Assembly: GCA_038316385.1 (NCBI GenBank)
Contig: JBBQAN010000005.1
Coordinates: 1-64,000, forward strand
Direction: 5' to 3'
From: SZAS-103 sp038316385
GTDB lineage: Bacteria > Pseudomonadota > Gammaproteobacteria > Xanthomonadales > Xanthomonadaceae
Length of the DNA: 64,000 bases
Shown: piece by piece, positions 25,731 to 34,361 of the stretch
Layout: every line of letters begins with the position of its first letter
Numbering within the stretch: position 1 is the first letter of the stretch
Notes under the pieces: generated by a model
Told to the model about the DNA's origin: nothing
What the model saw: only the letters and a program-made list of their open reading frames with translations
Database searches by the model: none
Made by a program: the position numbers and the translations under genes

Positions 25731-26210
25731 TCACGCGGGTCCGACGCCCTCGTGTTCCAGCAGAAACTGCTTGAGCGGCAGGCCGCCGCCAAAACCAATC
25801 AGGCTGCCGTTCGCGCCGATCACGCGATGGCACGGCAGCACGATCGGCAGCGGATTACGGCCATTCGCGGCGCCGACCGCACGCATCGCTTTTGGCGCAT
25901 CGATGCGTGCGGCGAGTTCGGAATAACTCCAGGTGGTTCCAAACGGAATCATCGCAAGCTGTTTCCATACCGCGAGCTGGAACGGCGTGCCTTTCGGAGC
26001 GAGCGGCAGGTCGAACGTCGTGCGCGCGCCTTCGAAATACGCCAGCAATTGTTCGCGCGTTTCGCGCAACGCGTTCGCGTCGTGTTTCCAGCTATCGCGA
26101 TCCGGCGCATCGTATTTGTTATGCGGGAACAAGATGTGGCGAATGCCGTCGTCATCTGCTGCAACGGTCAGTTTGCCGATCTTCGTGTCGAACGCATCGA
26201 ACCACATCAT
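25731..26210 (-). CDS. ogt: Methylated-DNA--[protein]-cysteine S-methyltransferase
   Basis: Suicide repair enzyme that takes the methyl group from O6-methylguanine (and O4-methylthymine). 159 residues. Active-site 'LPCHRVIGANGSLIGFGGGL' with acceptor Cys127; helix-turn-helix 'IPFGTTWSYSELAARIDAP'; 'AVGAANGRNPLP'. The ATG, preceded by AGGAG, overlaps the stop of the Ada-AlkA fusion gene, so the two repair genes are co-translated. Confidence 0.95.
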   Translation of the reverse strand: MMWFDAFDTKIGKLTVAADDDGIRHILFPHNKYDAPDRDSWKHDANALRETREQLLAYFEGARTTFDLPLAPKGTPFQLAVWKQLAMIPFGTTWSYSELAARIDAPKAMRAVGAANGRNPLPIVLPCHRVIGANGSLIGFGGGLPLKQFLLEHEGVGPA

Positions 26211-27685
26211 CGTTTCTCCTTTGCAAGGTCGTTCGAGAGATGCCACAGATGCAACACCGTGTACGCACGCCATGGTCGCCATGACTGCGAACGCGCTTCC
26301 GTCGCGCGTTCACTCAACCGTTTTTCGTTGCCGAGCATTTTTTGCAGGATCAAATCGCCTGCAGGAAACGCATCAGGGTGGCCGAGCGCGCGCATCGCAA
26401 TGTAATGCGCTGTCCACGGGCCGATGCCGGGCAATGCAACCATGCTTTCAACGAATGCATCCAGCCGTTGGCCCGATCCGAAATGGATGCGGCCGTCGAT
26501 CAAGGCAGCGGCGAGCGTGCGCAGCGACGCGGCGCGCGATTTAGGCAAGCCGATCTCTTCCATCGGCGCATCGCACAAGCGTTCGGGCGCGGGAAACATT
26601 CGGTCAAGGCCAGCGTGTTCAATCTCACGTGCATCGGTGCGCAGCTCGCCGTACGTAGCAACGAGTCGCCGTGCCAGTGTCGTTGCACTGGCGACACTGA
26701 TTTGCTGACCGAGCACTGCGCGCACCGCGATCTCGAATCCATCCCATCCGCACGGCACACGCAATCCCGGGCGTCGCTTGATCGCATCCGCAAGCTGCGG
26801 TTCATCGCGCAGCACGGAATGCACCACGGCCAGATCCGCATCCACATCGAACATCCGGCGCACACGTCGCACGATATCGGGGATTGCGCGTGGATCCGTG
26901 TTGGAGATTTCCAGATGCAGTTCTGGCTTCGCGCGATCCGCGGTCACCTGAATCCATGTCGATGCATCGCGCGGCCCGACCACCCGTTCGTAGCTGTCCG
27001 CGTTCACACGTTCGATGCCGGGGATTGCACGCTTCGCGATAAAGGCGAGCATCGTGCCGAAATCCAGCGGCGGTCGATAGCCAAGGCGCAAGCTCATCGT
27101 GCCGCTCGGCGCTTCCGCGCGTAGTCTGCGTATGGCCGACGGCGCCATCCCACATCCTTCCAGGAATGCCGCGTTGAATCGCCGCAAGCTGTTGAATCCG
27201 GCCGCGAGTGCGACTTGCGTGACTGGCAATGTCGTTTCCGTCAGCAATTGTTTTGCGAGCAGCAAACGCCGCGTCGTGTGCACCGCGATCGGCGTCGCGC
27301 CGGTATGCGCGAGAAACACACGGCGCAACTGGCGGCTGCCGATACCGACCTGCAATGCGAGCGTTTCGATCGACCCATCCTGCAACGCACCGTCAGCAAT
27401 CAGCGCGAGCGCGCGTTGCACAGTTTCGTCGCCACCGCGCGCATGTGCCTCCGGCGATAGTTCCGGACGGCAACGCAGGCACGGTCGATATCCGGCTGCT
27501 GTCGCTGCCGCAGCGGTCGGGAAATACGAGACGTTGCTGCGCTTCGGTGTCGGCGCCGGGCACACCGGCCGGCAATAGATTCCAGTGCTGCGCACGGCGG
27601 TGAAGAACAAGCCGTCAAAGCGCGCATCCTTGGCGGCACGGGCGCGGTCGCAGATGGCAGGCGAGGGCATTGAGACGAAGGACAT
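26207..27685 (-). CDS. alkA: Ada-type regulator fused to AlkA DNA-3-methyladenine glycosylase
   Basis: 492 residues with four parts. (1) The Ada zinc domain holds Cys38, Cys42, Cys69 and Cys72 ('GIYCRPVCPA', 'YRPCLRCRPE'); Cys38 is the methyl-phosphotriester acceptor. (2) An AraC-type helix-turn-helix spans about residues 85-185. (3) An AlkA N-terminal domain. (4) An HhH-GPD glycosylase has 'VRAVLGQQISVASATTLARR' and 'LPGIGPWTAHYIAMRALGHP' followed by 'DAFPAGD' with the catalytic Asp. It removes alkylated bases and probably activates its own transcription when methylated. It overlaps ogt by four bases. Confidence 0.95.
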   Translation of the reverse strand: MSFVSMPSPAICDRARAAKDARFDGLFFTAVRSTGIYCRPVCPAPTPKRSNVSYFPTAAAATAAGYRPCLRCRPELSPEAHARGGDETVQRALALIADGALQDGSIETLALQVGIGSRQLRRVFLAHTGATPIAVHTTRRLLLAKQLLTETTLPVTQVALAAGFNSLRRFNAAFLEGCGMAPSAIRRLRAEAPSGTMSLRLGYRPPLDFGTMLAFIAKRAIPGIERVNADSYERVVGPRDASTWIQVTADRAKPELHLEISNTDPRAIPDIVRRVRRMFDVDADLAVVHSVLRDEPQLADAIKRRPGLRVPCGWDGFEIAVRAVLGQQISVASATTLARRLVATYGELRTDAREIEHAGLDRMFPAPERLCDAPMEEIGLPKSRAASLRTLAAALIDGRIHFGSGQRLDAFVESMVALPGIGPWTAHYIAMRALGHPDAFPAGDLILQKMLGNEKRLSERATEARSQSWRPWRAYTVLHLWHLSNDLAKEKR

Positions 27686-27804
27686 GTGCCCATCATACGG
27701 ATCGCGCGAATGAATACTCGCCGTTTTCGGACATCAATGCGGAAGCCATCCTGAGCGCGCTGTCAGTGCGTCAGCGCGCCGTAGGATTTAATGAGGCGCC
27801 AGAC

Positions 27805-28587
27805 TCAATGTGCTGTTTTCGGCTTGCGGAACTTGAACGCGAATTGGTCGGTATGGCCGCGGATGGATGGGTCGAACACCTTGATCGCATGTGTGTCCGC
27901 TGGATTGCGCAACACGTCGCTTTCGCCGACAAATTCAAAGCCTACCGCAGTGACCTGCTTCTTCACGATTTCCGGATCGATGCGATGCAGCGTGTCGGTG
28001 TCGCGCATGCCCGAACCAGCTTCCGCGATATGATCGACGATCACGAACACGCCGCCCGGTTTCAGCGCAGCGAACACGTTCTTGTTCAAGACCGCTGGAT
28101 CGATGTTGCCCATGAACTTGTCCGGATAGTCGTGGTAGTTCTGCGACGTGAACACGACGTCCAGCGCTTCCGGCGCGCTCAACGCATCCGCAGGCTGGAT
28201 CGCGACGCTGATGTTCTTGTAGCCCGGTTGCAACGCGAGCTTGCGCAAGTTATCGGAATCCGGCGTCGATTCCTTGTCGTACGGTTCCGGCCAGACCGCA
28301 TAGACGTGCCCTTTCGGTCCGACGACCTTGCTGAACACGCGCGTGAAATAGCCGCTGCCGGGAATCAGTTCCAGCACCTTGTCGCCCGGCTTGATGCCCG
28401 CGAACGCAGTGAGCTCTGCGACTTTGCGTCGATCGTCGATCTTCGCATCCGTTGCGCGCATCGGGTCGGCGATCGCCGAGGTCACGTACGGCGGAATCGT
28501 GGAAGCGGCCTTGTTGGCTGCAAACGCGGATGATCCAGTCGCAGACAATGCAAGTGCAGCGGCAAATCCGATCGTCGTCCATTTCAT
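27805..28587 (-). CDS. Exported class I SAM-dependent methyltransferase
   Basis: 260 residues; GGAGA precedes the ATG. The signal peptide MKWTTIGFAAALALSATGSS, ending SAFA, is unusual for a methyltransferase. The domain has SAM motif I as 'VLELIPGSGYFTRVFSKVVG', then 'VYAVWPEPYD', 'DVVFTSQNYHDYPDKF' and 'LKPGGVFVIVDHIAEAGSG'. Such exported methyltransferase-like proteins recur in Xanthomonadales, but their substrate is unknown. SAM is not normally present in the periplasm, so it may be non-catalytic or inner-membrane held. Confidence 0.85.
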   Translation of the reverse strand: MKWTTIGFAAALALSATGSSAFAANKAASTIPPYVTSAIADPMRATDAKIDDRRKVAELTAFAGIKPGDKVLELIPGSGYFTRVFSKVVGPKGHVYAVWPEPYDKESTPDSDNLRKLALQPGYKNISVAIQPADALSAPEALDVVFTSQNYHDYPDKFMGNIDPAVLNKNVFAALKPGGVFVIVDHIAEAGSGMRDTDTLHRIDPEIVKKQVTAVGFEFVGESDVLRNPADTHAIKVFDPSIRGHTDQFAFKFRKPKTAH

Positions 28588-28752
28588 GATGCGTCTCCGG
28601 TTGGTTGCAACAGCGCCCGGTATTTTCGGCAGCCCAGTGTGCATGCTGCCAGTGTCGATGGTCACGCACATTTCGATTCCGGGCTGCCGGAATCGCCATG
28701 CGGCGATGCGATAATCTGTCGCTTCGTATTGTATTCATCCGGGGAATCGCCC

Positions 28753-30423
28753 ATGACCGCATCCAATCGCAACGACCCCAAGCGCAGCATCCGCGCTCCG
28801 CGCGGCAACACGCTCAGCTGCAAGTCCTGGCTCACCGAAGCGCCGTACCGGATGCTCCAGAACAATCTCGACGCGGAGGTCGCGGAGAACCCGGCCGAGC
28901 TCGTCGTCTATGGCGGCATCGGCCGCGCCGCGCGCGATTGGGAGTGCTACGACGCGATCCTGAAATCATTGCGCGAACTCGGCGACGACGAAACGCTGCT
29001 TGTGCAATCCGGTAAGCCGGTCGGCGTGTTTCCCACACATCCCGATGCGCCGCGCGTGCTGATCGCGAACTCAAATCTCGTTCCGCACTGGGCGACGTGG
29101 GAGCACTTCAACGAACTCGATAAACAAGGTTTGATGATGTACGGCCAGATGACGGCCGGTTCGTGGATCTACATCGGTTCGCAAGGCATCGTGCAGGGCA
29201 CGTACGAGACGTTCGTCGAGATGGGTCGGCAGCACTACAACGGCAGCCTGAAAGGGAAGTGGATCCTTACCGCTGGACTCGGCGGCATGGGCGGCGCGCA
29301 GCCGTTGGCCGCAAGTCTTGCCGGTGCGTGTTCGCTCAATATCGAATGCCGGCAGTCGAGCATCGACATGCGCCTGCGCACGCGTTACGTGGACGAGCAG
29401 GCGAGCGATCTCGATGACGCTCTCGCACGCATCAAGAAATACACGGAAGCAGGCGAAGCGAAATCCATCGCGCTGCTCGGCAATGCCGCCGACATCCTGC
29501 CCGACCTCGTGCGTCGCGGCGTGCGCCCGGATGCAGTGACCGACCAGACCTCCGCGCACGATCCGGTGCATGGTTATCTGCCGATCGGCTGGAGTGTCGA
29601 TCAATGGCTCGGCGAACAACAATCGAATCCCGATGGCGTGCGCGATGCTGCGAAGAAATCGATGCGCGTGCACGTCGAAGCGATGCTTGCGTTCGAGAAG
29701 ATGGGCATTCCGACGTTCGACTACGGTAACAACATCCGCCAGATGGCGAAGGACGAAGGCTGCGCGAACGCGTTCGACTTCCCCGGCTTCGTGCCGGCGT
29801 ACGTGCGCCCGCTGTTCTGCCGCGGCGTCGGCCCGTTCCGCTGGGTCGCGCTGTCCGGCGATACGGAAGACATCTACAAGACCGATGCGAAGGTGAAGGA
29901 GATCATCTTTGATGATCCGCACCTGCACCGCTGGCTCGACATGGCGCGCGAACGAATCGCCTTCCAGGGCTTGCCCGCGCGCATCTGCTGGGTCGGCCTC
30001 GGCCTGCGCCACAAGCTCGGCCTTGCGTTCAACGAGATGGTGCGCAACGGCGAAGTGTCGGCGCCGATCGTGATCGGCCGCGACCATCTGGATTCCGGCA
30101 GCGTCGCCTCACCGAACCGCGAAACCGAATCCATGCGCGACGGCAGCGACGCCGTCTCCGACTGGCCGCTGCTTAACGCGATGCTCAATGTCGCCGGCGG
30201 CGCAACCTGGGTGTCATTGCACCACGGCGGCGGCGTCGGCATGGGCTACTCGCAGCACAGCGGCGTGGTGATCGTCTGCGATGGCAGCGAAGCGGCGGAC
30301 AAGCGCATCGCCCGCGTGCTGTGGAACGATCCCGGCACCGGCGTGATGCGGCATGCCGATGCGGGGTATGAGATTGCGAAGCAGTGTGCGAAGGAGCAGG
30401 GGTTGAAGTTGCCGATGGCGTAG
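28753..30423 (+). CDS. hutU: Urocanate hydratase
   Basis: Second step of histidine breakdown: urocanate plus water gives 4-imidazolone-5-propionate, using tightly bound NAD+. 556 residues, complete. 'YGGIGRAARDWECYDAIL', 'AGSWIYIGSQGIVQGTYET', 'GGMGGAQPLAASLAGA' (NAD-binding loop), 'TDQTSAHDPVHGYLPIGW', 'FCRGVGPFRWVALSGD' and 'HHGGGVGMGYSQHSG' are family segments. GGGGAA precedes the ATG. Its 3' ~200 bases recur as a decayed copy 1 kb downstream, on the other side of a toxin-antitoxin module. Confidence 0.97.
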   Translation: MTASNRNDPKRSIRAPRGNTLSCKSWLTEAPYRMLQNNLDAEVAENPAELVVYGGIGRAARDWECYDAILKSLRELGDDETLLVQSGKPVGVFPTHPDAPRVLIANSNLVPHWATWEHFNELDKQGLMMYGQMTAGSWIYIGSQGIVQGTYETFVEMGRQHYNGSLKGKWILTAGLGGMGGAQPLAASLAGACSLNIECRQSSIDMRLRTRYVDEQASDLDDALARIKKYTEAGEAKSIALLGNAADILPDLVRRGVRPDAVTDQTSAHDPVHGYLPIGWSVDQWLGEQQSNPDGVRDAAKKSMRVHVEAMLAFEKMGIPTFDYGNNIRQMAKDEGCANAFDFPGFVPAYVRPLFCRGVGPFRWVALSGDTEDIYKTDAKVKEIIFDDPHLHRWLDMARERIAFQGLPARICWVGLGLRHKLGLAFNEMVRNGEVSAPIVIGRDHLDSGSVASPNRETESMRDGSDAVSDWPLLNAMLNVAGGATWVSLHHGGGVGMGYSQHSGVVIVCDGSEAADKRIARVLWNDPGTGVMRHADAGYEIAKQCAKEQGLKLPMA

Positions 30424-30480
30424 AACCCTCTCCCGACGGCGACTGAAGAGAGTGCAACGCTGAGAGGGAACTGAGGGGCG
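30424..30480 (+). repeat. REP-like sequence after hutU
   Basis: The bases after the hutU stop start CCCTCTCCCGACGGCGACTG and end GAGAGGGAACTGAGGGG, so CCCTCT and AGAGGG arms can pair around an irregular loop. The same CCCTCTCC/GGAGAGGG theme occurs upstream of pth, which suggests a dispersed palindromic element used as a terminator. Confidence 0.4.
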
Positions 30481-30527
30481 AGTCGTGCGTGACTCTGTGT
30501 TGTGCGTAGCAAGCGAATTGCTTTTCA

Positions 30528-30542
30528 TACGGCTCTGCCGTA
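30528..30542. promoter_or_regulatory. Candidate toxin-antitoxin operator
   Basis: Perfect palindrome TACGGC-TCT-GCCGTA, ending 29 bases before the toxin start. HigA/RelB-type antitoxins bind palindromes at this position to repress their own operon. Assigned by position and symmetry only. Confidence 0.5.
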
Positions 30543-30571
30543 CGATCGACTAATCGCACTGGAGATCAGGG

Positions 30572-30875
30572 ATGTTCCGGTTCATCGAGTCGCCGATCTT
30601 CGAGCGACTAGTCCACGATTATCTGGACGACGACAGCTACGGCGCATTGCAATCGGCATTGGCGCACTGGCCGGAAGCCGGCGATCTGATTCCCGGATCG
30701 GGTGGATGCCGCAAATTGCGTTGGCATCTTCCTGGCCGAGGCAAGCGATGCAGTCTTCGCGTCATCTATTACCTGAAGTTGCGTGATGGCCGTGATTACC
30801 ATCTACGGCAAAGGCGTGACCGAGAACATTCCCGCCCACTTGCTGAAACGTTGGAAAGAGGAGTTGATTCAATGA
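30572..30875 (+). pseudogene. RelE/HigB-type toxin, frameshifted
   Basis: The start MFRFIESPIFERLVHDYLDD, then 'GGCRKLRWHLPGRGKR' and 'LRVIYYLKLRDGR', is a RelE/ParE-superfamily mRNA interferase of the HigB/YgiU-like group. After DGR (near 30787-30795) the family ending 'VITIYGKGVTENIPAHLLKR' then WKEELIQ appears in the next frame and stops at TGA overlapping the antitoxin ATG. In the original frame the ORF instead runs on into the antitoxin, giving a 205-residue fusion. So a one-base change has removed the catalytic C-terminus. It may be a true inactivation or a read error. Confidence 0.8.
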
Positions 30876-31189
30876 AGCGGATGACAGAGGCGCAGCTGAT
30901 CGAACGCGACAGCAAGCGCAACATTGGCGAAGAAGTGCTGCAGGCGATTCGCGAGATCAAGGCTGGCAAGACCGGGCGCGTATTCAACGTGCAAGTAAGC
31001 GAAGCTACCGAGGCACGACTCAAGCTCGGCATGTCGCAAACCGAGTTCGCCGGCATGCTCGGCGTATCCGCTCGCACCTTGCAGGATTGGGAACAAGGCC
31101 GTCGCAAGCCCAGCGGAGCCGCCATGGCGCTGCTCAAGGTCGCCGTCGCATCACCTGCTGTCGTGCGCAAGGCGTTGAAGGCTGCGTAG
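30872..31189 (+). CDS. HigA/XRE-family antitoxin
   Basis: 105 residues; AGAGGAG precedes the ATG, which overlaps the ancestral toxin stop (ATGA). The C-terminal half is a Cro/C1-type helix-turn-helix: 'RLKLGMSQTEFAGMLGVSAR' followed by 'TLQDWEQGRRKPSGAAMALL'. The N-terminal half is the toxin-binding region (AQLIERDSKRNIGEEVLQAI). Gene order toxin-first is typical of HigBA. It is intact although its toxin is broken, the expected order of decay. Confidence 0.9.
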   Translation: MKRMTEAQLIERDSKRNIGEEVLQAIREIKAGKTGRVFNVQVSEATEARLKLGMSQTEFAGMLGVSARTLQDWEQGRRKPSGAAMALLKVAVASPAVVRKALKAA

Positions 31190-31230
31190 AAGTGCGATGC
31201 TTGGCGTCGCGCGACTCGAACTGATGCGTT

Positions 31231-31427
31231 GCGCACGGCGGGCGGCATGGACTCACGCAATACAGGGGCGTGGTGATCGTCTGCGATGCAGCGAAGCAGC
31301 AGACAAGCGCATCGCCCGCATGCTGTGGAACGATCCCGGCAACGGCTTGATGCGGCATGCGGATGCGGGGTATGAGATTGCGAAGGCGTGTGTGAAGGAG
31401 CAGGGGTTGAAGTTGCCGATGGTTTGA
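31231..31427 (+). pseudogene. Decayed duplicate of the hutU 3' end
   Basis: This stretch matches the last ~200 bases of hutU. From GTGGTGATCGTCTGCGATG to the stop I count about a dozen differences in 165 bases, plus a one-base deletion that breaks the frame. The readable end, 'SEAADKRIARMLWNDPGNG' then 'LMRHADAGYEIAKACVKEQG', parallels hutU's 'SEAADKRIARVLWNDPGTG'. Further upstream the similarity fades with small deletions. Together with intact hutU it brackets the toxin-antitoxin module as direct repeats. Confidence 0.9.
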
Positions 31428-31475
31428 TGTGGCGATGCGCGTTTTCAATACAACCAATGGATGAAAGGTGTCGCG

Positions 31476-32657
31476 ATGAAGTCACATTTCTTGCTGTTCC
31501 TGATTTGTGTGACTGCGGCATCGAATGGATTAAGCGCTGAGGAGAAGCCGATTGACTCTGCCCTTGCAATTGCCAATGCGTTAGATGACCAACAGAAGTT
31601 CGCGGAAGAACTCAAAATTTTGCAACCCTACGCTGAGTCCGGCAACGTAAAAGTGGAGTACTCATTGGCTTCTGCCTACATGGAAGTCGCCATCCTCGGG
31701 CACAAACCGGGTGCTATACCCGAGGACGCCATTCGTCCGGCGATTGATTTTGCGCAGCGCGCTGTGAAGCACGGCGGTGCGAACGGTAACAACCTTCTGG
31801 CCTTGATCTACTCAAACGGATGGGGAGTTCCGGTCGATAGTGCAAAGGGTGCCGGCTATCTTCGACGTGGTAGCGATGCGGGCGACGAAGGCGCGAAGAT
31901 GAACTACGCGGTCGCCCTCTATCAAGGCGCTCCTGGAATTCCACGCGATGTCGATCGTTCGTGCAGTTTGTTCGGCGACCTGATCAAGAGTGGCAAGCGG
32001 AATATCATTGTTGGCTATTACGCGGGCATCATTATTTTTCGCGGACAATGCGGAAAACCGGCAGACAAGGCAGCGGGGGTTGAACTGATCAGGATCGCCG
32101 CAGATCACGGTTACCGCGATGCTGAGCGCGACATGGCCAAGAACTCTGAATTCGGCTGGACGGGTCCTACAGATATTCACAAGATGATCGAGTGGTATCA
32201 GAAAGCTGCGGACCATGGCGATCCGGAATCTCAGTGGTGGATCGGAATGGCATACGTCAACGGAAAACTCGGATCCAAGGATTCGGTCAAGGGTGTGCAA
32301 TTTCTTGAGCAGTCTGCAGCCTCGGACGATCCACGTGGGCTTGTCGATCTGGGCGTGATGTACGTCACCGGCGATGGCGTCGCGAAAGACTTCGTCAAGG
32401 CCCGCATGCTCTATGAAAAGGCAGCCGAGCAAAGATTTCCTCATGCGTTCCGCGAACTCGGCGCGATGTATGCAAATGGCGAGGGTGTAGCGGTCGACTT
32501 GGTACGAGCGCGGGTGATGTACCTACAGTCTGTCTCGTTGGGCGAGCAAGATGACGATATCGTCCGAAAGTCGATCGAGTCGAAACTCGACGCTGCGCAG
32601 ATAAACGAATCGGATATCCAGTTTGGGCAGTGGCGGCGGAAGCAGGTCAGCCAATAA
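31476..32657 (+). CDS. Exported Sel1-like repeat protein
   Basis: 393 residues. Signal peptide MKSHFLLFLICVTAASNGLS, cut near LSA. The mature protein is all-helical Sel1/TPR-like repeats: 'NLLALIYSNGWGVPVDSAKG', 'MNYAVALYQGAPGIPRDVDR', 'SQWWIGMAYVNGKLGSKDSV', 'LVDLGVMYVTGDGVAKDFVK' and 'FRELGAMYANGEGVAVDLVR'. Such proteins scaffold protein partners in the periplasm. Codon use is noticeably less GC-biased than its neighbours, so it may have been acquired along with the toxin-antitoxin module. Partner unknown. Confidence 0.85.
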   Translation: MKSHFLLFLICVTAASNGLSAEEKPIDSALAIANALDDQQKFAEELKILQPYAESGNVKVEYSLASAYMEVAILGHKPGAIPEDAIRPAIDFAQRAVKHGGANGNNLLALIYSNGWGVPVDSAKGAGYLRRGSDAGDEGAKMNYAVALYQGAPGIPRDVDRSCSLFGDLIKSGKRNIIVGYYAGIIIFRGQCGKPADKAAGVELIRIAADHGYRDAERDMAKNSEFGWTGPTDIHKMIEWYQKAADHGDPESQWWIGMAYVNGKLGSKDSVKGVQFLEQSAASDDPRGLVDLGVMYVTGDGVAKDFVKARMLYEKAAEQRFPHAFRELGAMYANGEGVAVDLVRARVMYLQSVSLGEQDDDIVRKSIESKLDAAQINESDIQFGQWRRKQVSQ

Positions 32658-32665
32658 TCATTCTT

Positions 32666-32715
32666 GGACAAAAGGGGACGGAGGTAGTTAGGACAAAAGG
32701 GGACGGAGGTAGTTA
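32666..32715. repeat. Perfect tandem 25-base direct repeat
   Basis: Two identical copies of GGACAAAAGGGGACGGAGGT plus AGTTA lie end to end just after the Sel1-protein gene. The 'GGGGAC(A/G)GA' core resembles the extragenic motifs linked to REP-associated transposases; a related GGGGGACAGACC occurs near 33644. No transposase is in the window. Confidence 0.85.
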
Positions 32716-32864
32716 AGTTCAGCAGCGACGTATCGCCAGCTGCAGGAGTGACTTCAATACCAACCGATATGAAAGAACGGTATCAGAGACACTTCCGCCG
32801 TTTCAGTCAGGCGCCACTTCCCCCGACACTATCGCCACTCCATTCAAACCGGGATGAAAATCAC

Positions 32865-33605
32865 ATGACACGCACGACACTGCTGCTGATCTGTCTTGTG
32901 CTGTTCGCGGGTGCTGCCAGCGCCGAGCCGGTGACGCTCACCGCTGTCGACGGGGTCAAGGTCTACGGCGAGTTCTGGCCGGCCGCTTCGGAGCGTGCAC
33001 CGCTGATCGTCGCGTTCCACCAAGCTGGCTCAAGCCATGCCGAGTACGTGCCACTGGTGCCGCGTGTGAATCGGGCTGGTTTCAGTGTGCTGGCGATTGA
33101 CCAGCGTTCCGGCGGCAGTCTGTTCGGCGGCAAGAACCAGACCGCAGCCGCAGTCGGCCGCGCGGCCAGTTACGACGACGCGCTTCCGGATCTGGAGGCC
33201 GCGCTCGCCTGGGGTCATGCGAAGGCCAAGGGCGCGCCGGTGCTGGTATGGGGATCGAGCTATTCATCGGCGCTGGTTTTTTTGCTCGCTGCCAAGCACC
33301 CGGCCGACGTGCAGGGCGTGCTTGCGTTCTCGCCCGGCGAATACCTCGGCGCGCCGAACGCAGTGCACACGGCTGCGGCGCAGTTGCATGTGCCGATCTT
33401 CATCGACGAGGCGAGCAGCAAGGATGAAATCGATGCTGCGCGCAGCATCCTCAACTCCGTCGCGAGTACCGACAAGACTCAATACACGCCGAAGCACGGC
33501 GTGCACGGTTCCGCCACATTGAGGGCCGAACGCAACCCGAAGGGCGCCGAGGAAAACTGGACAGCGGTATTGGCATTCCTGGCGAAGTTCAAGCCAGCGA
33601 AGTAA
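32865..33605 (+). CDS. Exported alpha/beta hydrolase (dienelactone-hydrolase-like)
   Basis: 246 residues. Signal peptide MTRTTLLLICLVLFAGAASA. Alpha/beta-hydrolase features: 'LIVAFHQAGSSHAEYVPLVP' (oxyanion loop), 'VLVWGSSYSSALVFLLA' with the nucleophile Ser in GSSYS, 'VPIFIDEASSKDEIDAAR' and 'KHGVHGSATL' with the probable His. The ATG that opens the signal peptide was chosen over one 117 bases upstream. Substrate unknown. Confidence 0.87.
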   Translation: MTRTTLLLICLVLFAGAASAEPVTLTAVDGVKVYGEFWPAASERAPLIVAFHQAGSSHAEYVPLVPRVNRAGFSVLAIDQRSGGSLFGGKNQTAAAVGRAASYDDALPDLEAALAWGHAKAKGAPVLVWGSSYSSALVFLLAAKHPADVQGVLAFSPGEYLGAPNAVHTAAAQLHVPIFIDEASSKDEIDAARSILNSVASTDKTQYTPKHGVHGSATLRAERNPKGAEENWTAVLAFLAKFKPAK

Positions 33606-33740
33606 CCCGCAAAGCTACAGGCGCAAAACTGTAGTGCGACTATGGGGGACAGACCAGTAAAAAAAAAATGTCACAGAACATCGTTGCTGTTCATCGATAA
33701 TGTCGCCTTCGGTTCTGCCGAATCGTTGCTAAGTGTTGCC

Positions 33741-34361
33741 GTGACTCAATTTAGTGAACCGTCTGGAGGGCCGACTGCAGCGAAGCCGATTTCGCTACGC
33801 CGGCAATTCCTCATCTGCATGGGGATGTGCGCCATCGCGTCGATCGTGATTGCGCTGTGGTTTCCGCGTCCCGTGCTCGGCGTTCTGCTTGCTGGTCTTT
33901 CGCTGCCCTGGCAATCCGCAGTCGGATTGCTCATCGGTACTGCACTCGCGCTGGGAACGCTGATTGGATCGCGACACAAGAGTCAATCTGGATCGACGCG
34001 TCGGATGGTCGAAAATTACGGAAAGCTCGATCTTCGCGGGTGGAATCCGTTGTGGATCGCATTACTCGCTGGGTTCGGAGAGGAACTGTTGTTTCGCGGA
34101 GCGCTGCAGCCATTGGTCGGGCTGTGGATCTCGTCGCTGCTATTCGTTCTCGTGCATGCGCGGGCGTATCGATTCCGCCAGTTCAACAAGGCCGTGCTTA
34201 TTCAGGCACTCGGTCTGTTCGCGATGAGCATCGCGCTCGGCCTGATGGCGCGGTTCGCCGGTTTGCTCACGGCCATGATCGTGCATGCCGCAATTGATGT
34301 CGCCGGTCTGTATGCAATTCAGCGCGCGCTGATTGCAGCGAAGCCTGCGGCAACCGGCTGA
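33741..34361 (+). CDS. CPBP (CAAX/bacteriocin-processing-like) membrane protease
   Basis: About 206 residues from a GTG start; an upstream ATG at 33642 in the same frame would add 33 residues that derive partly from a repeat-like A-rich sequence, so I prefer the GTG, with little certainty. Several membrane segments. The CPBP motifs are present: 'LAGFGEELLFRGALQPLVG' (EExxxR), 'LLFVLVHARAYRF' (second motif with His) and 'MIVHAAIDVAGLYA' (third). The family cleaves peptides or acts in bacteriocin self-immunity; substrate unknown. Confidence 0.8.
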   Translation: MTQFSEPSGGPTAAKPISLRRQFLICMGMCAIASIVIALWFPRPVLGVLLAGLSLPWQSAVGLLIGTALALGTLIGSRHKSQSGSTRRMVENYGKLDLRGWNPLWIALLAGFGEELLFRGALQPLVGLWISSLLFVLVHARAYRFRQFNKAVLIQALGLFAMSIALGLMARFAGLLTAMIVHAAIDVAGLYAIQRALIAAKPAATG

